Shown: in pieces, positions 10,038 to 19,870 of the stretch
How the letters are laid out: every line of letters begins with the position of its first letter
How positions within the stretch are numbered: the stretch's first letter is position 1
Assembly (NCBI GenBank): GCA_963575745.1
Contig: CAUYUJ010018482.1
Span: forward strand, 765,928-829,927
Direction: 5' to 3'
DNA: 64,000 bases
From: Prorocentrum cordatum
Lineage: Eukaryota; Sar; Dinophyceae; Prorocentrales; Prorocentraceae
Program-made: the position numbers and the translations under genes
The notes under the pieces: model-generated
Seen by the model: only the letters and a program-made list of their open reading frames with translations
What the model was told of the DNA's origin: nothing
Database searches by the model: none

Positions 10038-10306
10038 GAGGCTTGACCGGCCTCTGGCGCCACCTCCGTCGCCGCCCCTTGCGCGCTCCGCGCGCCAGGG
10101 AGGGAGTCCAGCGCCGATCCCAAGCATCATGCGTATGCTGTTTCTTGTTTGTCTGATCGTTGAAGACAGCGACGCACAGAGGAGGGTCGGGGGAGGGGGG
10201 AAGGCTTCTTCGAAGCACCCGTGCTTCTTAGAAGGCGCGGGCGTTTTGTCTACAGATCTAGGGCCGGCGCCTTCAAAGAAGCAGCCTCCTCCTGAGAAGC
10301 CTTTCC
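10038..10306. repeat. right ~270-bp direct repeat flanking the Penelope-like element
   Basis: Partner of 6633-6902. It begins six bases beyond the ATG of the element's first ORF, i.e. at its 5' side, while the left copy lies about 255 bp beyond the RT stop. The right edge runs into a C-rich tract (10302-10345). Confidence 0.85.
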
Positions 10307-10654
10307 CCCCCCCCCTCTCCCCCCCCTCTCCTCCGTCCCCCCTCTGCGAGCGCCGCCCAAGAAGGGCTGGGGCTTCTGGGAGGGAGGCGGGTGCCGGGAG
10401 CCGCCCGCGAGGGATCGGGGGAGGCGTCATTGGAGGAGCGAGCGCAGCGCGGGAGCAGGCGGCGGGGATCAGGCGGCGGGGAGGAGGAGGCAGGGGGGGG
10501 AAGAGGCAGTTGCAGGAGCAGAGGGGATCAGAGGTTTCCAGGTGTTCCGCATCGGCTGTGCCGCTAGATACTCTGGAAATCCTGGAACGCATCCTGGGCC
10601 AATCTCATCATGACATGACTCTCGCCCCAGAAGAAGGAGGAAGAGGGAGAGAAG

Positions 10655-10800
10655 GATGAGGAGACAGGAGCAGGAGGGAGGAGGATCAGGAGGGGGAGCA
10701 AGAGGAGGAGGACGGGGAGGAGGAGGAGGAAGAGTAAAGGGGGGGGGGATGGAGGAGGGGGGGAGGAAGAGGAGGGAGGAGCAGGAGCCCGAGGAGGAGC
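10655..10800 (+). repeat. GGA array
   Basis: Imperfect GGA/AGG triplets with G-rich interruptions. The preceding 10345-10654 is GC-rich with no recognised gene. Confidence 0.8.
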
Positions 10801-10832
10801 AGCAGGGGGCGCGAATCGAAGAACAGCGGACT

Positions 10833-10991
10833 GCATGAACATAAACAGTCGGAGGTTCTCGCAGATTTCTTGGATCTGCGCTGGACCCCTCCCGTGGCGC
10901 GTTGAGCGCGCCAGAGGCGCCGCCAGGAAGGTCCAGCGCCGATCCAAAAAATCCGCGTGGAGCTCCGTAAATTGAGTTATGTTTATGCATG
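10833..10991. mobile_element. family A element
   Basis: From CATGAACATAAAC to GTTTATGCATG with 'cgcagatttcttggatctgcgctgg' mirrored by 'ccagcgccgatccaaaaaatccgcg'. The central palindrome is reduced compared with other copies. Confidence 0.75.
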
Positions 10992-12114
10992 TCCTTTGCT
11001 CCTCGAAGGAAAACAACACTTCAGGCGACGCGCTCTGATAGGTTCGATCTGTGCACGTTGTGTGCGGTTCAGGTGGCGGTTGCGGTGACGTGCGGGGGCT
11101 TTCGGTATGTTCGATGTGTGCACGCTCATAATGCGAAGTATGGTAAGACAAAGCACAATGTCACAGATCGTTGGCGCTCGACCTGACTATACACACACAC
11201 TCCCGTCAGCGCGCCGACGAGAGGCCGTCGGCGGTTCTCAAGACACGCAAACGGCAGGTTCTCATCATAAGTACACATACACATGCACGTACGTGAATGT
11301 ACACATGTGTGCACATACATGGTGCATGTTTGCTAGTATACGTTCGCGCACGTGCACATCGGCATACTAGATGCAATGCCATGCCCGCCGCATGTTACCA
11401 CGACAGGTGGTGATAAGAGAACGTTTGACATCGTCTTATCCCGCCAGGGAACTCCATTGACGCGTGTGCCGCGCGCAGCCAACACATGCTCCCCACATGC
11501 ACCGTATTCGTCGAATGCAAGCTTGTGCTTCCTATTTACGCAAGCGCTTGCGAAATGGCTGGTGAGATCGACGCTACCGCTCCAGTGGCCGAGCCGGCTC
11601 AGAGCACGTGGCCCCCGCGCTCGGAGCAATGGTCCCCGCGCGCATTCTGCTCTGGCGATAGGGCTGCATCTTCGTGCACGGCAGGAGTCTTCTTTTCGCG
11701 GCTGCCTGCCGTGTTGGGGACATCGTGCGTATTTCGGGTGCCACATGTCCATTGCCGCAGCTGGGATTCTACCTACCCCACTGCACGAACTCCCAGCCGC
11801 ATCCTCACCCTGAGTCCTGCGAGGATTTTTCTTGGTTGTGGACTGGAATAGGCGTGATCTCCAAGAAGGCTTGGGTCGAGAGATTCTGGCATTGAGCGAG
11901 TTCTCGAAGAAGGCTTGTGTCGAGGGATTCTGACATTGAGCGAGAGGCCAGTCCAGTCGTTGGGGTGGTTCGGGGAGGCGTTCGGATGTTTATTCGGCCG
12001 TCTGCCCGGCGCACACAGGGGGAGGCCCACCTCCCGTGCAGCTACGTACATATGCAGAGACAGTTTTAGTTTTTTTTTTCTGGGACGTTGTGTCAGCAGC
12101 CGGCCGATAGCGAG
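10992..12114. other. no recognisable gene
   Basis: About 1.1 kb of lower GC content than its neighbours. Open frames of 100-150 codons exist on both strands (e.g. 11486-11851 +, 11333-11752 -) but none shows a domain or a convincing bias. 11260-11350 is rich in alternating CA/TG with ACATGT/GTACGT palindromes. A 40-bp stretch is duplicated at 11865-11890 and 11905-11940 (GAAGGCTTG.GTCGAG, ATTCTG.CATTGAGCGAG). Confidence 0.5.
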
Positions 12115-12122
12115 CAATAGAC

Positions 12123-12270
12123 TTAAGTCGGGCATGTCTTTCTACAGGAGGAATGCTCAAAGATAATAGAACATAGTCTGGGGACGATGTTTGATAATGG
12201 GTTTTTGATTTGTTTGATTCTTCTTTATGTTCGTCCAAAATTCGCTTGTAGGAGGGCACGCCCGACCTAA
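12123..12270. mobile_element. family C element with 8-bp target duplication (CA[A/G]TAGAC)
   Basis: Begins TTAAGTCGGGCATGTC and ends GGGCACGCCCGACCTAA, an imperfect terminal inverted repeat. Directly outside are CAATAGAC (left) and CAGTAGAC (right), an 8-bp duplication with one difference. Contains the family's conserved 'ctacaggaggaatgctc' and 'catagtctggggacgatgttt'. Relatives: 26470-26620, 30262-30592, 31013-32041, 50942-51097. An 8-bp duplication is typical of hAT transposons (established), so a hAT-driven non-autonomous element is inferred. Confidence 0.8.
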
Positions 12271-13794
12271 CAGTAGACACGCACAGAGACGTGCACAGAC
12301 AGCACAGGTAGGAAGCGTGGGGAGGCCACCCCCGGCCAGGGGTCATCTCCGCCTCGTCGGCGCACCGCTGCGTGCGCTGCAGCGCCTTTCGGTGCTCGGT
12401 GGTTGTCCGCGATGGGGGGTCGACACGATGAAACCAAAGATTTCTCAAGCTGTGGACGCGCAACTTTTGAATGCTTGGCTCTAGTTCATGTCAAAGAGTG
12501 ACTTCTAGATTCGAGCCTCGGCGGCTACGGAAGCGCAAAACATGCATGCATGAACACGTGCACCCTTGCAGCAAATCATGCGAGGATGTATCGCAATCAT
12601 GCACTGCACTGGCACGGGAACGATGCTGTTTGTTATCACAGTTGTCCGCGATGGGGGGTCGACTTGCGGTTGTCGTCGGGGGTGGCGTGTCCTTGGCGCT
12701 TCTAATGGCGCGCGGAGTTGTCAAGCACGTGCACAATCACATGCACACATTGACACTTTCGTCCCCAAGTCCATGCGGCCGCGTATACGAAACACATTGG
12801 CGCGTGCAGCAGACGCGCACTCGTTTGCCCAGTTACCGAAAGCCGCGTTCAGGAGTTGTCTCTTTGCAGGAATCGTGGATGCGGTCGGTTGCATGGACAG
12901 ATGGCACCAGGAGAAATAATGACCTTGAAGACGGACATCCTAGCGAAACGCTAGAAACGCTAGTAAGGAAATTGTAGCACCTGAATCTAATAATATCTAT
13001 TTTCCTGAGTTTTGCCGTGCGAGCTCAGACTGCCGAAGTGCCGACCCGCGTCGTAGTATGCAATCCTTGGAAGGCTAAATTCAGCATCGGCACTGGTAGA
13101 GCCGCTGTCGAAAACCAGCCAAATCCGGCTAAGTCCTGCTGAAGCCGGCTCAATCCCGTTCAATCCGGCTCAATTTGGCTTGCTATCGAATGTATTTTGG
13201 TCTGACCTTGCTGACTGTCCCCGCCAATCAGGTTGAACACCGTGGGTTGCGAAATAAACACCCGTGTCGGGTTTAGATAACGCGACATCGAAGCGCCTCC
13301 CTGTCGCCCCCGCATGTCAAGGCAGAGGGGGTAGCGACGGAGCCCTCGCAAGAGCGGGCGTTTATTTTGCACCCGTTCGCGATCCTTTGCGGCGCGGCCT
13401 TCCGCCAACTCTGGGATGCAGGATGCCAGAGGGGCCCCTATCTGTGCTCTCATTGGTGGGCATTCGCTTCATTCCGCTAACGGCGGTAGTCATTAATCGT
13501 TCTCACGAGGACCTCCCAGGAATTGTTTCCTGTCAGCACCGCCCAACCACACTTGAACGATATGTGCGTCGGCCACACAAGGGCGACACACACGCTCGGA
13601 AATCTTACAGTATAAGCTCCGTGGTGGGCGCTTAGTGACTATGCCGTTCGGGAAACGATCTACTACAACATTTGTGTACTAGATGTTCGGGTCGGACGTG
13701 CGGCTCAAAAAGAGGCACAACGTACTGATATGTCGTTATGCGTCCCATGAGTTGTAATTGCGAAGACCCCCCATGACTTGTTTTGGCTGGCAAG
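12271..13794. other. no recognisable gene; short direct and inverted repeats
   Basis: A 22-bp stretch starting GTTGTCCGCGATGGGGGG occurs twice about 245 bp apart (near 12402 and 12648). 13127-13182 repeats CAATCCGGCT-like decamers. 13250-13385 has inverted arms GCGAAATAAACACCCG and, as reverse complement, GCAAAATAAACGCCCG. The open frame 13264-13635 + has no recognised domain. Confidence 0.5.
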
Positions 13795-13975
13795 ATTTAC
13801 ATCCATATCCGGGGCGTCCTGGAATTTCTCGGGAGGGGCGCCAAAAGGCCGAGGCGCAGTGGGCACGGATAAAAATATGATATGGCTCTTGGGGAGCAGA
13901 ATTTGTTCTCCTACCCACTGCGCCTCTGGTCTCTGGGGAAGGGAGCCCGAAACGCCAACACGCAGTTGATGTGGA
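13795..13975. repeat. family T repeat (GAGGCGCAGTGG motif)
   Basis: Contains CATCCATATCCGGGGCGTCC at left, GAGGCGCAGTGG and its inverse CCACTGCGCCTC inside, and 'gggaagggagcccgaa' at right. Related segments: 17155-17215 and 21430-21640. Confidence 0.6.
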
Positions 13976-13983
13976 CCTGGTCG

Positions 13984-14097
13984 TAAGGGGAGGCTTACGC
14001 CCTAGACCTCCCCTTTCCGGAGAGGAAAGGGCAGCTTACGCCCAAAACCTCTTTTTCTCCAGAGAGAAAAGGTGAGATTTACGCCCTAAACCTCCCC
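13984..14097 (+). repeat. ~47-bp tandem repeat, 2.5 copies
   Basis: Units start CTTACGCCC[T/A]A.ACCTC and contain a small hairpin (TTTCCGGAGAGGAAA; TTTCTCCAGAGAGAAAA). The last copy is cut after 'cctaaacctccccttgcc'. Confidence 0.75.
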
Positions 14098-14245
14098 TTG
14101 CCAGTGTTCGATGCGTGGACTCTCAAGGTTTGGACCCCTTCCCCAGGGCCGCTGTGTGCTTCGTTCTGCGTCGTTGTTTTTGACGGCCCTCCGAGGCGCG
14201 GCGAAGGCCCCCCCCCCGAGAGGCCGAAAACAAGCGGCGCAGCTC

Positions 14246-14354
14246 CTCCTCCTCCTCCTCCTCCTCCTCCTCCTCCTCCTCCTCCTCCCCCTCCTCCTCC
14301 TCCTCCTCCTCCTCCTCCTCCTCCTCCTCCTCCTCCTCCTCCTCCTCCTCCTCC
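14246..14354 (+). repeat. CTC array at the 5' edge of the LINE fragment
   Basis: About 36 nearly perfect CTC triplets ending a few bases before the first LINE-derived codons. The open frame through it (poly-Leu/Pro/Ser by frame) is an artefact of the repeat. Confidence 0.9.
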
Positions 14355-14359
14355 CTCCT

Positions 14360-16640
14360 CCGTTGATTGGCTCGAATCCCAGCATCACCAGGAGAGTTGC
14401 GGGCCAACTACGTGCTCGAGGTCTACCGGTGTCAGCTGTCACGGAGGCGGTCGATTTGGGCTTGGACACTTCGGCGGGGCGCAAGCGATCGATACGGAAG
14501 TTGAGAACACGGATTAAGAGTGCGTGTAGAAGAGCAAGCAAGATTCGCAGGTTGCGAAGGATTGGAGCTTTGTCAAAGATTTCACGGTCGCTGTGGAGTA
14601 CTGGTGCGGTACTTCAGGCACTCTATGGTCATCAAGTGGCTGGGCTGAGTCGACAGATGGTATTGCAGTTGCGACGACAGGCTGGGTTCATGATTGGTGG
14701 TGCTGCCAAGGGCCGTTGCCTCACGACGACGTTGGGTTGCGAACCGACAGATGAGGACCCAGCAGTGTACATCCCCATTCAGGTGATCATGGAATGGATA
14801 ACGATGTGGCAGAGGAACCCACACCTTCATGGACGAGTTTGTGCAGCGTGGTGTGGTATACGTGACCGACTACGACGCGCTGGAGTACGGCGGTGGAGCT
14901 CTGTACGCGGACCGATTTCGGTGATGATAGCCACACTGATGGACATTGGCTGGGATCCAGTTGCGGCAACATCATGGTTACGACCGACGGAGTGTGATGA
15001 CGACCCTGTGGACCAGTGGGATATTCCAGCGGCTGGAGACCCAGGATTCACTCCGACAGGCAGTTTCCAGGCGCTCTTTGAGGATGCGGAGGCCGACATT
15101 CGCGGATTTCTCTGGAGGGCGGCCTCAAAACATATTGCTGGTCAAGATTTGGCAGGTGGTGGCGACATGTATCAGATTGTGCGAGAGCAGAAGCGTCTGG
15201 AACGTGCTAACCAGATTGAGTTGGTTGCAACTAGCGTCACTGTCGTGTCTGCTGGTCAGTGGTACAAGGAGAGGTTGGTGGAAGAGGGCTACCAGGTCGA
15301 GCCTTTGTGTGCCCGCTGCGGAAAATGCCCCGAGTCTCTCTTCCATCGCATTTGGCCCTGTGAGAGTAATGTAGGTCATGAGGATTTTGAGCGCACGCAG
15401 TTTTAGCAAGCGATTGCTCGATATGAATCCGAACCGAACTTGTGGCTTCGGGGCCTCCCTCCCTCCTACCTTACCCACCCTCGCTTCGATGAGGAGGCGA
15501 TTAGAGGATTGGAGGAAAGGCTCGGAGGCCCTGGGGATTTTTTGAGTTGCCGTCAGGGCGAGGAGCTCCACATTTTTGGAGACGGCTCAGGAGGCAAGTT
15601 TTCGGACGACCCCCGTAGGAGAAGGTGTGGAGCGGCGATCACTGCGCTGCGACCGACCGAAGGGGGTTTCGATTTAGGTGCCGCGTTGTGTCGACCTTTG
15701 CCTGGGGACAAACAGTCGGTTCCTAGGGCGGAGGTGTTTGCTTTTTCGATGGCGCTTTCGGAGATCCAAGGTCCGTTGACGTTTGTGGCTGATCACTTGG
15801 CGATTTGCCGTTCGTGGAAGGACCGCTTGGAGGTCCCGCGTCCAGGAGGCCAAAACGAGGACTTGTGGACTGAGGCGCGCGTTCTTTGGGAAGCGAGGTC
15901 GGACAAAGATCAGTTGACTGTGGTCTGGACCCCATCCCATTTAGATGAGCATCCAGAGCAGCTTGAGACGCCTATTGAGCTGTTCTATGCATGTGGCAAT
16001 ATGACTGCTGATCAGTGGGCGGGGAGGGCGTCGGAGTTGGCGGGAGAGAGGGGTTTTCTTGCGGATATGCCTGATACGGATCAGGTTGACGCGCTGGCGG
16101 CGCTGATTCGCCGCCGAGCGCGCAGAGCGATGATCGAAGCCTCTGCTGCGGAGCCCCGCGCCAGATCTTCCCGCCCCGAGGCGGCGCCTAGAGTTTCTAA
16201 GCGGGACAGAATCCTAACGACGTCGGCCCACCAACTGAGGAAGTGTGAGTCGAAGTGGGTGTGTTTGCGTTGTAACATGGTGGTGGCCGACGCCGCCTTT
16301 CAGAGTTTTGCTGAGAGCCCGTGTGCACGTGCCCCCCCTTGAGCGTGGAGGCCTGCCCACTGGCCCCCGCAGCGGTTAGACTTGCAGCTGCGGAGGTTCA
16401 CGTTTCCCATCGCACGAGTTTCTTCCCACGATGGTTCCTTTCGATTTGTTGTACCTGTGGCAGGTACCACACCATCGACCCTCGTGGGTTGGTGAACCGT
16501 TGCGGGGGCCCTTCGGCCTTCGGCGTAGGGCAGGGAAAATTTAAACCGATTGAGTCAGGGGCGCTTTCCACGAAGAGAAGGCCCCCCCAAGCCGATTTTG
16601 GCGGCTATGGCGGAGAGGGAGCGTTTGATCCTGTCGTCGA
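14360..16640 (+). pseudogene. 5'-truncated LINE: RT C-terminal part, RNase H, zinc finger
   Basis: Starts within the RT thumb: VDLGLDTSAGRKRSIRKLR and LYGHQVAGL, then a long connector with LCARCGKCPESLFHRIWPC, a Cys/His knuckle. One TAG at 15404-15406 interrupts, and the same frame resumes. RNase H type I follows with all four acidic residues visible: IFGDGSGG (15581), PRAEV (near 15731), VADHLAI (15791) and NMTADQWAG (16010), plus TPSHLDE (His 15938). Near 16340 the frame changes, after which SICCTCGRYHTIDPRGLVNRC gives the C-terminal zinc finger. Endonuclease and RT catalytic motifs are missing, as expected for 5' truncation. Confidence 0.8.
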
Positions 16641-16887
16641 GTGTCGTCGATGCGTCGTGCCGTGCTCCCTCCCCGCTGTAGGCCTCCCTTCCTCCCTTTC
16701 CTTCCAGACGTGAAGGCCCAGGCGACAATGTTGCTGCAGGAGGCGTGGACCCGCCATCGAGCGGGCGAGATCCCCGCAGCCCGCCTGGGTGGGCCTGGTG
16801 GTGGTGGAGGGTTTGGAGGGAGTTTGTCCTCCCGTTTTTGGTTGACTTTCGGGGCCGAGGACAGCGGTCCGCGCTCAGCTAATCCAG

Positions 16888-17153
16888 CTAATCCTCCTCC
16901 CTCCTCCCTCCTCCCTCCTCCCCCTCCTCCCTCCTCCTCCTCCTCTCTCCGCCTCCCCTCACCTCCGCCTCCTCCTCCTCCTCCTCCCCTCCTCCTCCTC
17001 CTCCTCCTCACTCCTCCTCCTCCTCCTTCCTCCTCCGCCTCCTCCTCCCTCCTCCCTCCTCCCTCCATCCTCTCCTCCCTCCACCCTCCTCCCTCCTCCC
17101 TCCTCCCTCCTCCCTCCTCCCTCCTCCCTCCTCCCCCTCCTCCCTCCTCCTCG
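16888..17153 (+). repeat. CTC/CTCCCTC array
   Basis: About 265 bp of CTC with interspersed CCTCCCT heptamers, more ordered towards the right end. ORFs on both strands across it are repeat artefacts. Confidence 0.9.
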
Positions 17154-17272
17154 GGACGTGAGGCCGAAACGCCAAGGCGCAGTGGATGTGCACACGACAC
17201 TTGCCCGCGTTCCTGTCGCCCCAGGCAGCGCCGCTCGGCGCCCGCATTCCCAGCGCCCACGGGCAGTGCCGA

Positions 17273-17625
17273 GCGGGTCGAGGATCGAGGATCGGGGGAT
17301 CGAGGGATCAAGGGCCGAGGTATCGAGGCATCGAGGGACGAGGGGCGAGGATCGAGGGATTGAGGATCGAGGATCGAGGGTGGAGGATCCAGGGTCGAGG
17401 GTCGAGGGGCGAGGATCGAGGGTCGAGAATCGAGGATCGAGGATCGAGGGATCGAGGATCGAGGGATCGAGGGATCGAGGGATCGAGGGGCAAGGGGCGA
17501 TGATCGAGGTTCGAGGCTCGAGGCTCGAGGCTCCGGGGTCGAGGGGCGAGGGTCGAGCCTCGAGGGTCGAGCCTCGAGGGGCGAGGGGACACGAGGAGGC
17601 TCGAGGGTCGAGGCGCGCAGGAGCG
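17273..17625 (+). repeat. GATCGAGG minisatellite
   Basis: About 350 bp of 7-9-bp units of the form GGATCGAGG, GGGTCGAGG, GGCTCGAGG. Units drift gradually from GATCGAGG at left to GCTCGAGG/GTCGAGG at right. Confidence 0.9.
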
Positions 17626-17667
17626 CCAAGACGCGGTGCCCCCCCCCCCCCCGCGGCGCCCCAGACC

Positions 17668-17766
17668 ATGGCCGCCCGGCGCGCGGCCACCGCCCTGGCG
17701 CTCCTGGCGGCCGCCTGCGGCCTGCCGAGGGCCGCCCGGGGCGACCTCCTGCCGGCGGCCCCTCCG
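17668..17766 (+). CDS. candidate first exon with signal peptide
   Basis: ATG at 17668 in a good context (gaccATGg) opens MAARRAATALALLAAACG followed by LPRAARGDLLPAAPPCG: Arg-rich start, Leu/Ala hydrophobic core, and an Ala-Arg-Gly cleavage region, i.e. a typical secretory signal peptide. The frame stays open to 18051, but after about codon 33 it enters a GC-rich segment (GCGGCTTTCGGCGCCGCCGC) that recurs at 17950 and 18265, so the true coding end or splice site is probably near 17766. The mature protein is not identifiable; chance cannot be excluded in such GC-rich DNA. Confidence 0.3.
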
Positions 17767-18330
17767 TGCGGCTTTCGGCGCCGCCGCTCGTCGTCGTGGC
17801 CGCCGCCGCCGCCGCCGTTCGCCTCCCTCCCTCGCTCCCTCCTCGCCCCCCCGCTCCCCTCCCTCCCTCGCGCCTCGCTCCGCCCGGCTCCTCGCGCCTC
17901 GCTCCCCCTCCTCCTCGCTCCTCGCCCCTCCTCGCCCGCCTCCTTCTCCTCGCGGCGGCCCTTCGCGCGGCTTTCGGCGCCGCCGCTCGTCGTCGTGGCC
18001 GCCGCCGCCGTTCGCCTCTCTCGGCAGGGTGGCCGAGATGAGGCTGCTTAGCGCAAGCCTCGCGCAGATCCAATCATTTCGCCAGGCCGCGTGTTACCTC
18101 TTGTCGAATAGCGAGCTTGAAAGGAAGTCAGGGCACGGGTCGCAAGCGCGTCTTGTCATGTCTTATCACTCCGCCTTGCTCCTCGCGGCTCGCTCCTCCT
18201 CCTCGCTCCTCGCTCCTCCTCCTCCTCGCCCTCCTCCTCCTCCTCCTCCTGTTTGCGGCCCCCGCGCGGCTTTCGGCGCCGCCGCTCGTCGGCGTCGACG
18301 CCGCCGTTCGCTTCCCTACCTCCCCAGAGG
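17767..18330. repeat. GC-rich region with a triplicated ~50-bp unit
   Basis: The unit GCGGCTTTCGGCGCCGCCGC plus TCGTCG and GCCGCCG occurs at about 17769, 17970 and 18268, each followed by pyrimidine-rich CTC/CGCTCCTCGC runs. No supported gene. Confidence 0.6.
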
Positions 18331-18336
18331 AGCAAA

Positions 18337-18498
18337 AAGTACCCATACCCCATACCCGTACCCTTCCCTCGTTTTCGCTTTTTTGAGCCTCCTGCGAGGC
18401 CCTCGTCGCCACCGCTGGATTCGGCTCGACATTCTGATCAGAACGCACCCCAGGAGCGGTCCAGGGCGTAGTAGTATGGGCACATTTGGTTTCCCCAC
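18337..18498. repeat. family K repeat
   Basis: Shares with 42950-43108 the order 'acccataccc...', GAGGCCCTCGT.GC.ACCGCTGGA, 'gatcagaacgcaccc.ggag', and TTTGGTTTCCCC. A shorter relative lies at 45698-45780. The ends (GTACCCATACC; TAGTATGGGCAC) are roughly inverted. Confidence 0.6.
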
Positions 18499-18514
18499 CT
18501 CCGTCATCCTCCTT

Positions 18515-18745
18515 CAGCTCATGTCGACTCCCGATTCGATTCGATTTCGATTCGATTTCGATCGATTCCGATTCCGATTCGCTGCGGGTTCGGACTCCGC
18601 TCTGGATCTCCGTTTTTTTTGTGGAGGCCTTATTAGTCTGCCGATTTCCGATGATTCGACTTCTCCCGACTTGATTGCCGACTTCCGCTGGTACGATTTG
18701 ATGTCGATCACCGATCCGACTCATCGATCCGATTCTGGGTTCTCC
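18515..18745. repeat. family U repeat (GATTCCGATT-rich)
   Basis: Runs of GATTCGATTTC/GATTCCGATT, then 'ctggatctcc', TGGAGGC, CTGCCGATTTCC and a final GATTCTGGG.TCTCCT. A matching copy is at 61738-61950, and a third is split by a family E element at 49350-49700. Confidence 0.7.
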
Positions 18746-19082
18746 TCCCGTCTCACTCCTCCCTCCTCCCTCCTCCCTTCCTTCGCAGAGGGAACATTTC
18801 ATGAACAAATGATCCAGACGATGCACTCAGCCCTGGCACACAACGTGTGGCCAAAAAAGCTGGGTAGACCTTATAGGGCGTGATGCTTATGCAAAGAAGT
18901 ATGTATTCTGTGAACGATACTTGGAGGGCCCGCGAGCTGGGCGACTCGCAAGACACCGATCGATGGACAAGGGCTCGATGGAGGTGTTTTGTTAGCCCCC
19001 TAGGTCGGAGGAAAGAAAGGTAAGGTCTAATGGTGAGAATGCGGATGGGGAGCTTGAAACACCAGCATGGGGGGCCTAGCAA
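18746..19082. other. no recognisable feature
   Basis: About 340 bp, moderate GC, no domain-bearing ORF or repeat relationship noticed. Confidence 0.5.
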
Positions 19083-19560
19083 CCCTCGAAGGTGGCGTCG
19101 GTTTTCGCAGATCGTAGCCCCCCATGGGCGGCGAGGTCTAATCTGAATCTGGATAGGGCCCCCACTACGCCTCCCCCCCCAGCAGCTCTCGAAAGTGGCG
19201 ACAGTTCTGCAGATCGCAGCCCCCCAGGGGCGGCGAGGTCTAATCTGAGTCTGGGCATGGCCCTACTGTGCTGGCCCCCCCCAGCAGCCCTCGAAACTGG
19301 CGACAGTTTCGCAGGTTGCAGCCCCCCAAGAGCGGCGAGGTCTGATCTGAGTCTGGATTTGGCCCCCACTGTGCTGGCCCCCCCAGCAGCCCTCGAAAGT
19401 GGCGACAAATTCGTAGGTCGCAGCCCCCCAGTGGTGCCCCCCAGGGGTGGCGAGGTCGAATCTGAGTCAGGGTATGGCCCCACCGTGCTGGCCCCCCCAG
19501 CAGCCTTCGAAAGTGGCGACAGATGCCCAGGTCGCAGCCCCCCATGGCTGGCGAGGTCGG
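19083..19560 (+). repeat. ~102-bp tandem repeat, 4.6 units, open in one frame
   Basis: Unit starts at 19083, 19186, 19288, 19390 and 19504 (spacings 103, 102, 102, 114). Each begins CC.TCGAAAGTGGCGACAG, then GCAGCCCCCCA, GGCGAGGTC.AATCTGA and GCTGGCCCCCCCAGCAG. Since 102 is a multiple of 3, a + frame stays open and spells repeats of PPAALESGD..A.RSPP.AARS. A 12-bp insertion explains the 114. Coding status undecided. Confidence 0.8.
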
Positions 19561-19734
19561 AGGCAGGTACGAGAGAGGTACAAGACAACATGAGACAAAG
19601 AGAGAGAGAGAGAGAGAGACAGAAAGAGAGACGAGAAGGGAACTCCTCCCTTCCCCTTCACTCCTCCTCCTTCCTCCTCCACGCTCCCCCCCTGGCTCGA
19701 CGCCGTCGCTCGTCGGCATGGTGCCCATCACGCC

Positions 19735-19870
19735 TCGGCGCGACACGTTAAGCACGTCCCAGACCCCAAGCATCAACGCTCCGAGCTTTTCCCGGCCCCC
19801 AGTCCCACGAAGCAGGGCGACTCGCTATCAGCCTAGGCATAGCGTGTCGCAGGGGCCGCTACCGCGGCGC
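19735..19870. repeat. family R repeat
   Basis: From CTCGGCGCGACACG to ATAGCGTGTCGC.GGGGCC with inverted ends (GCGCGACACG / CGTGTCGC). Relatives at 57013-57140 and 60042-60196 keep 'ccgagcttttc', 'cgaag' and the ends. Preceded at 19593-19632 by a GA run. Confidence 0.65.

Noticed and set aside
14111-14360. N-terminal extension of the LINE fragment through the CTC array
   Set aside because: The poly-Leu/Pro segment is microsatellite translation; LINE similarity begins only after it.
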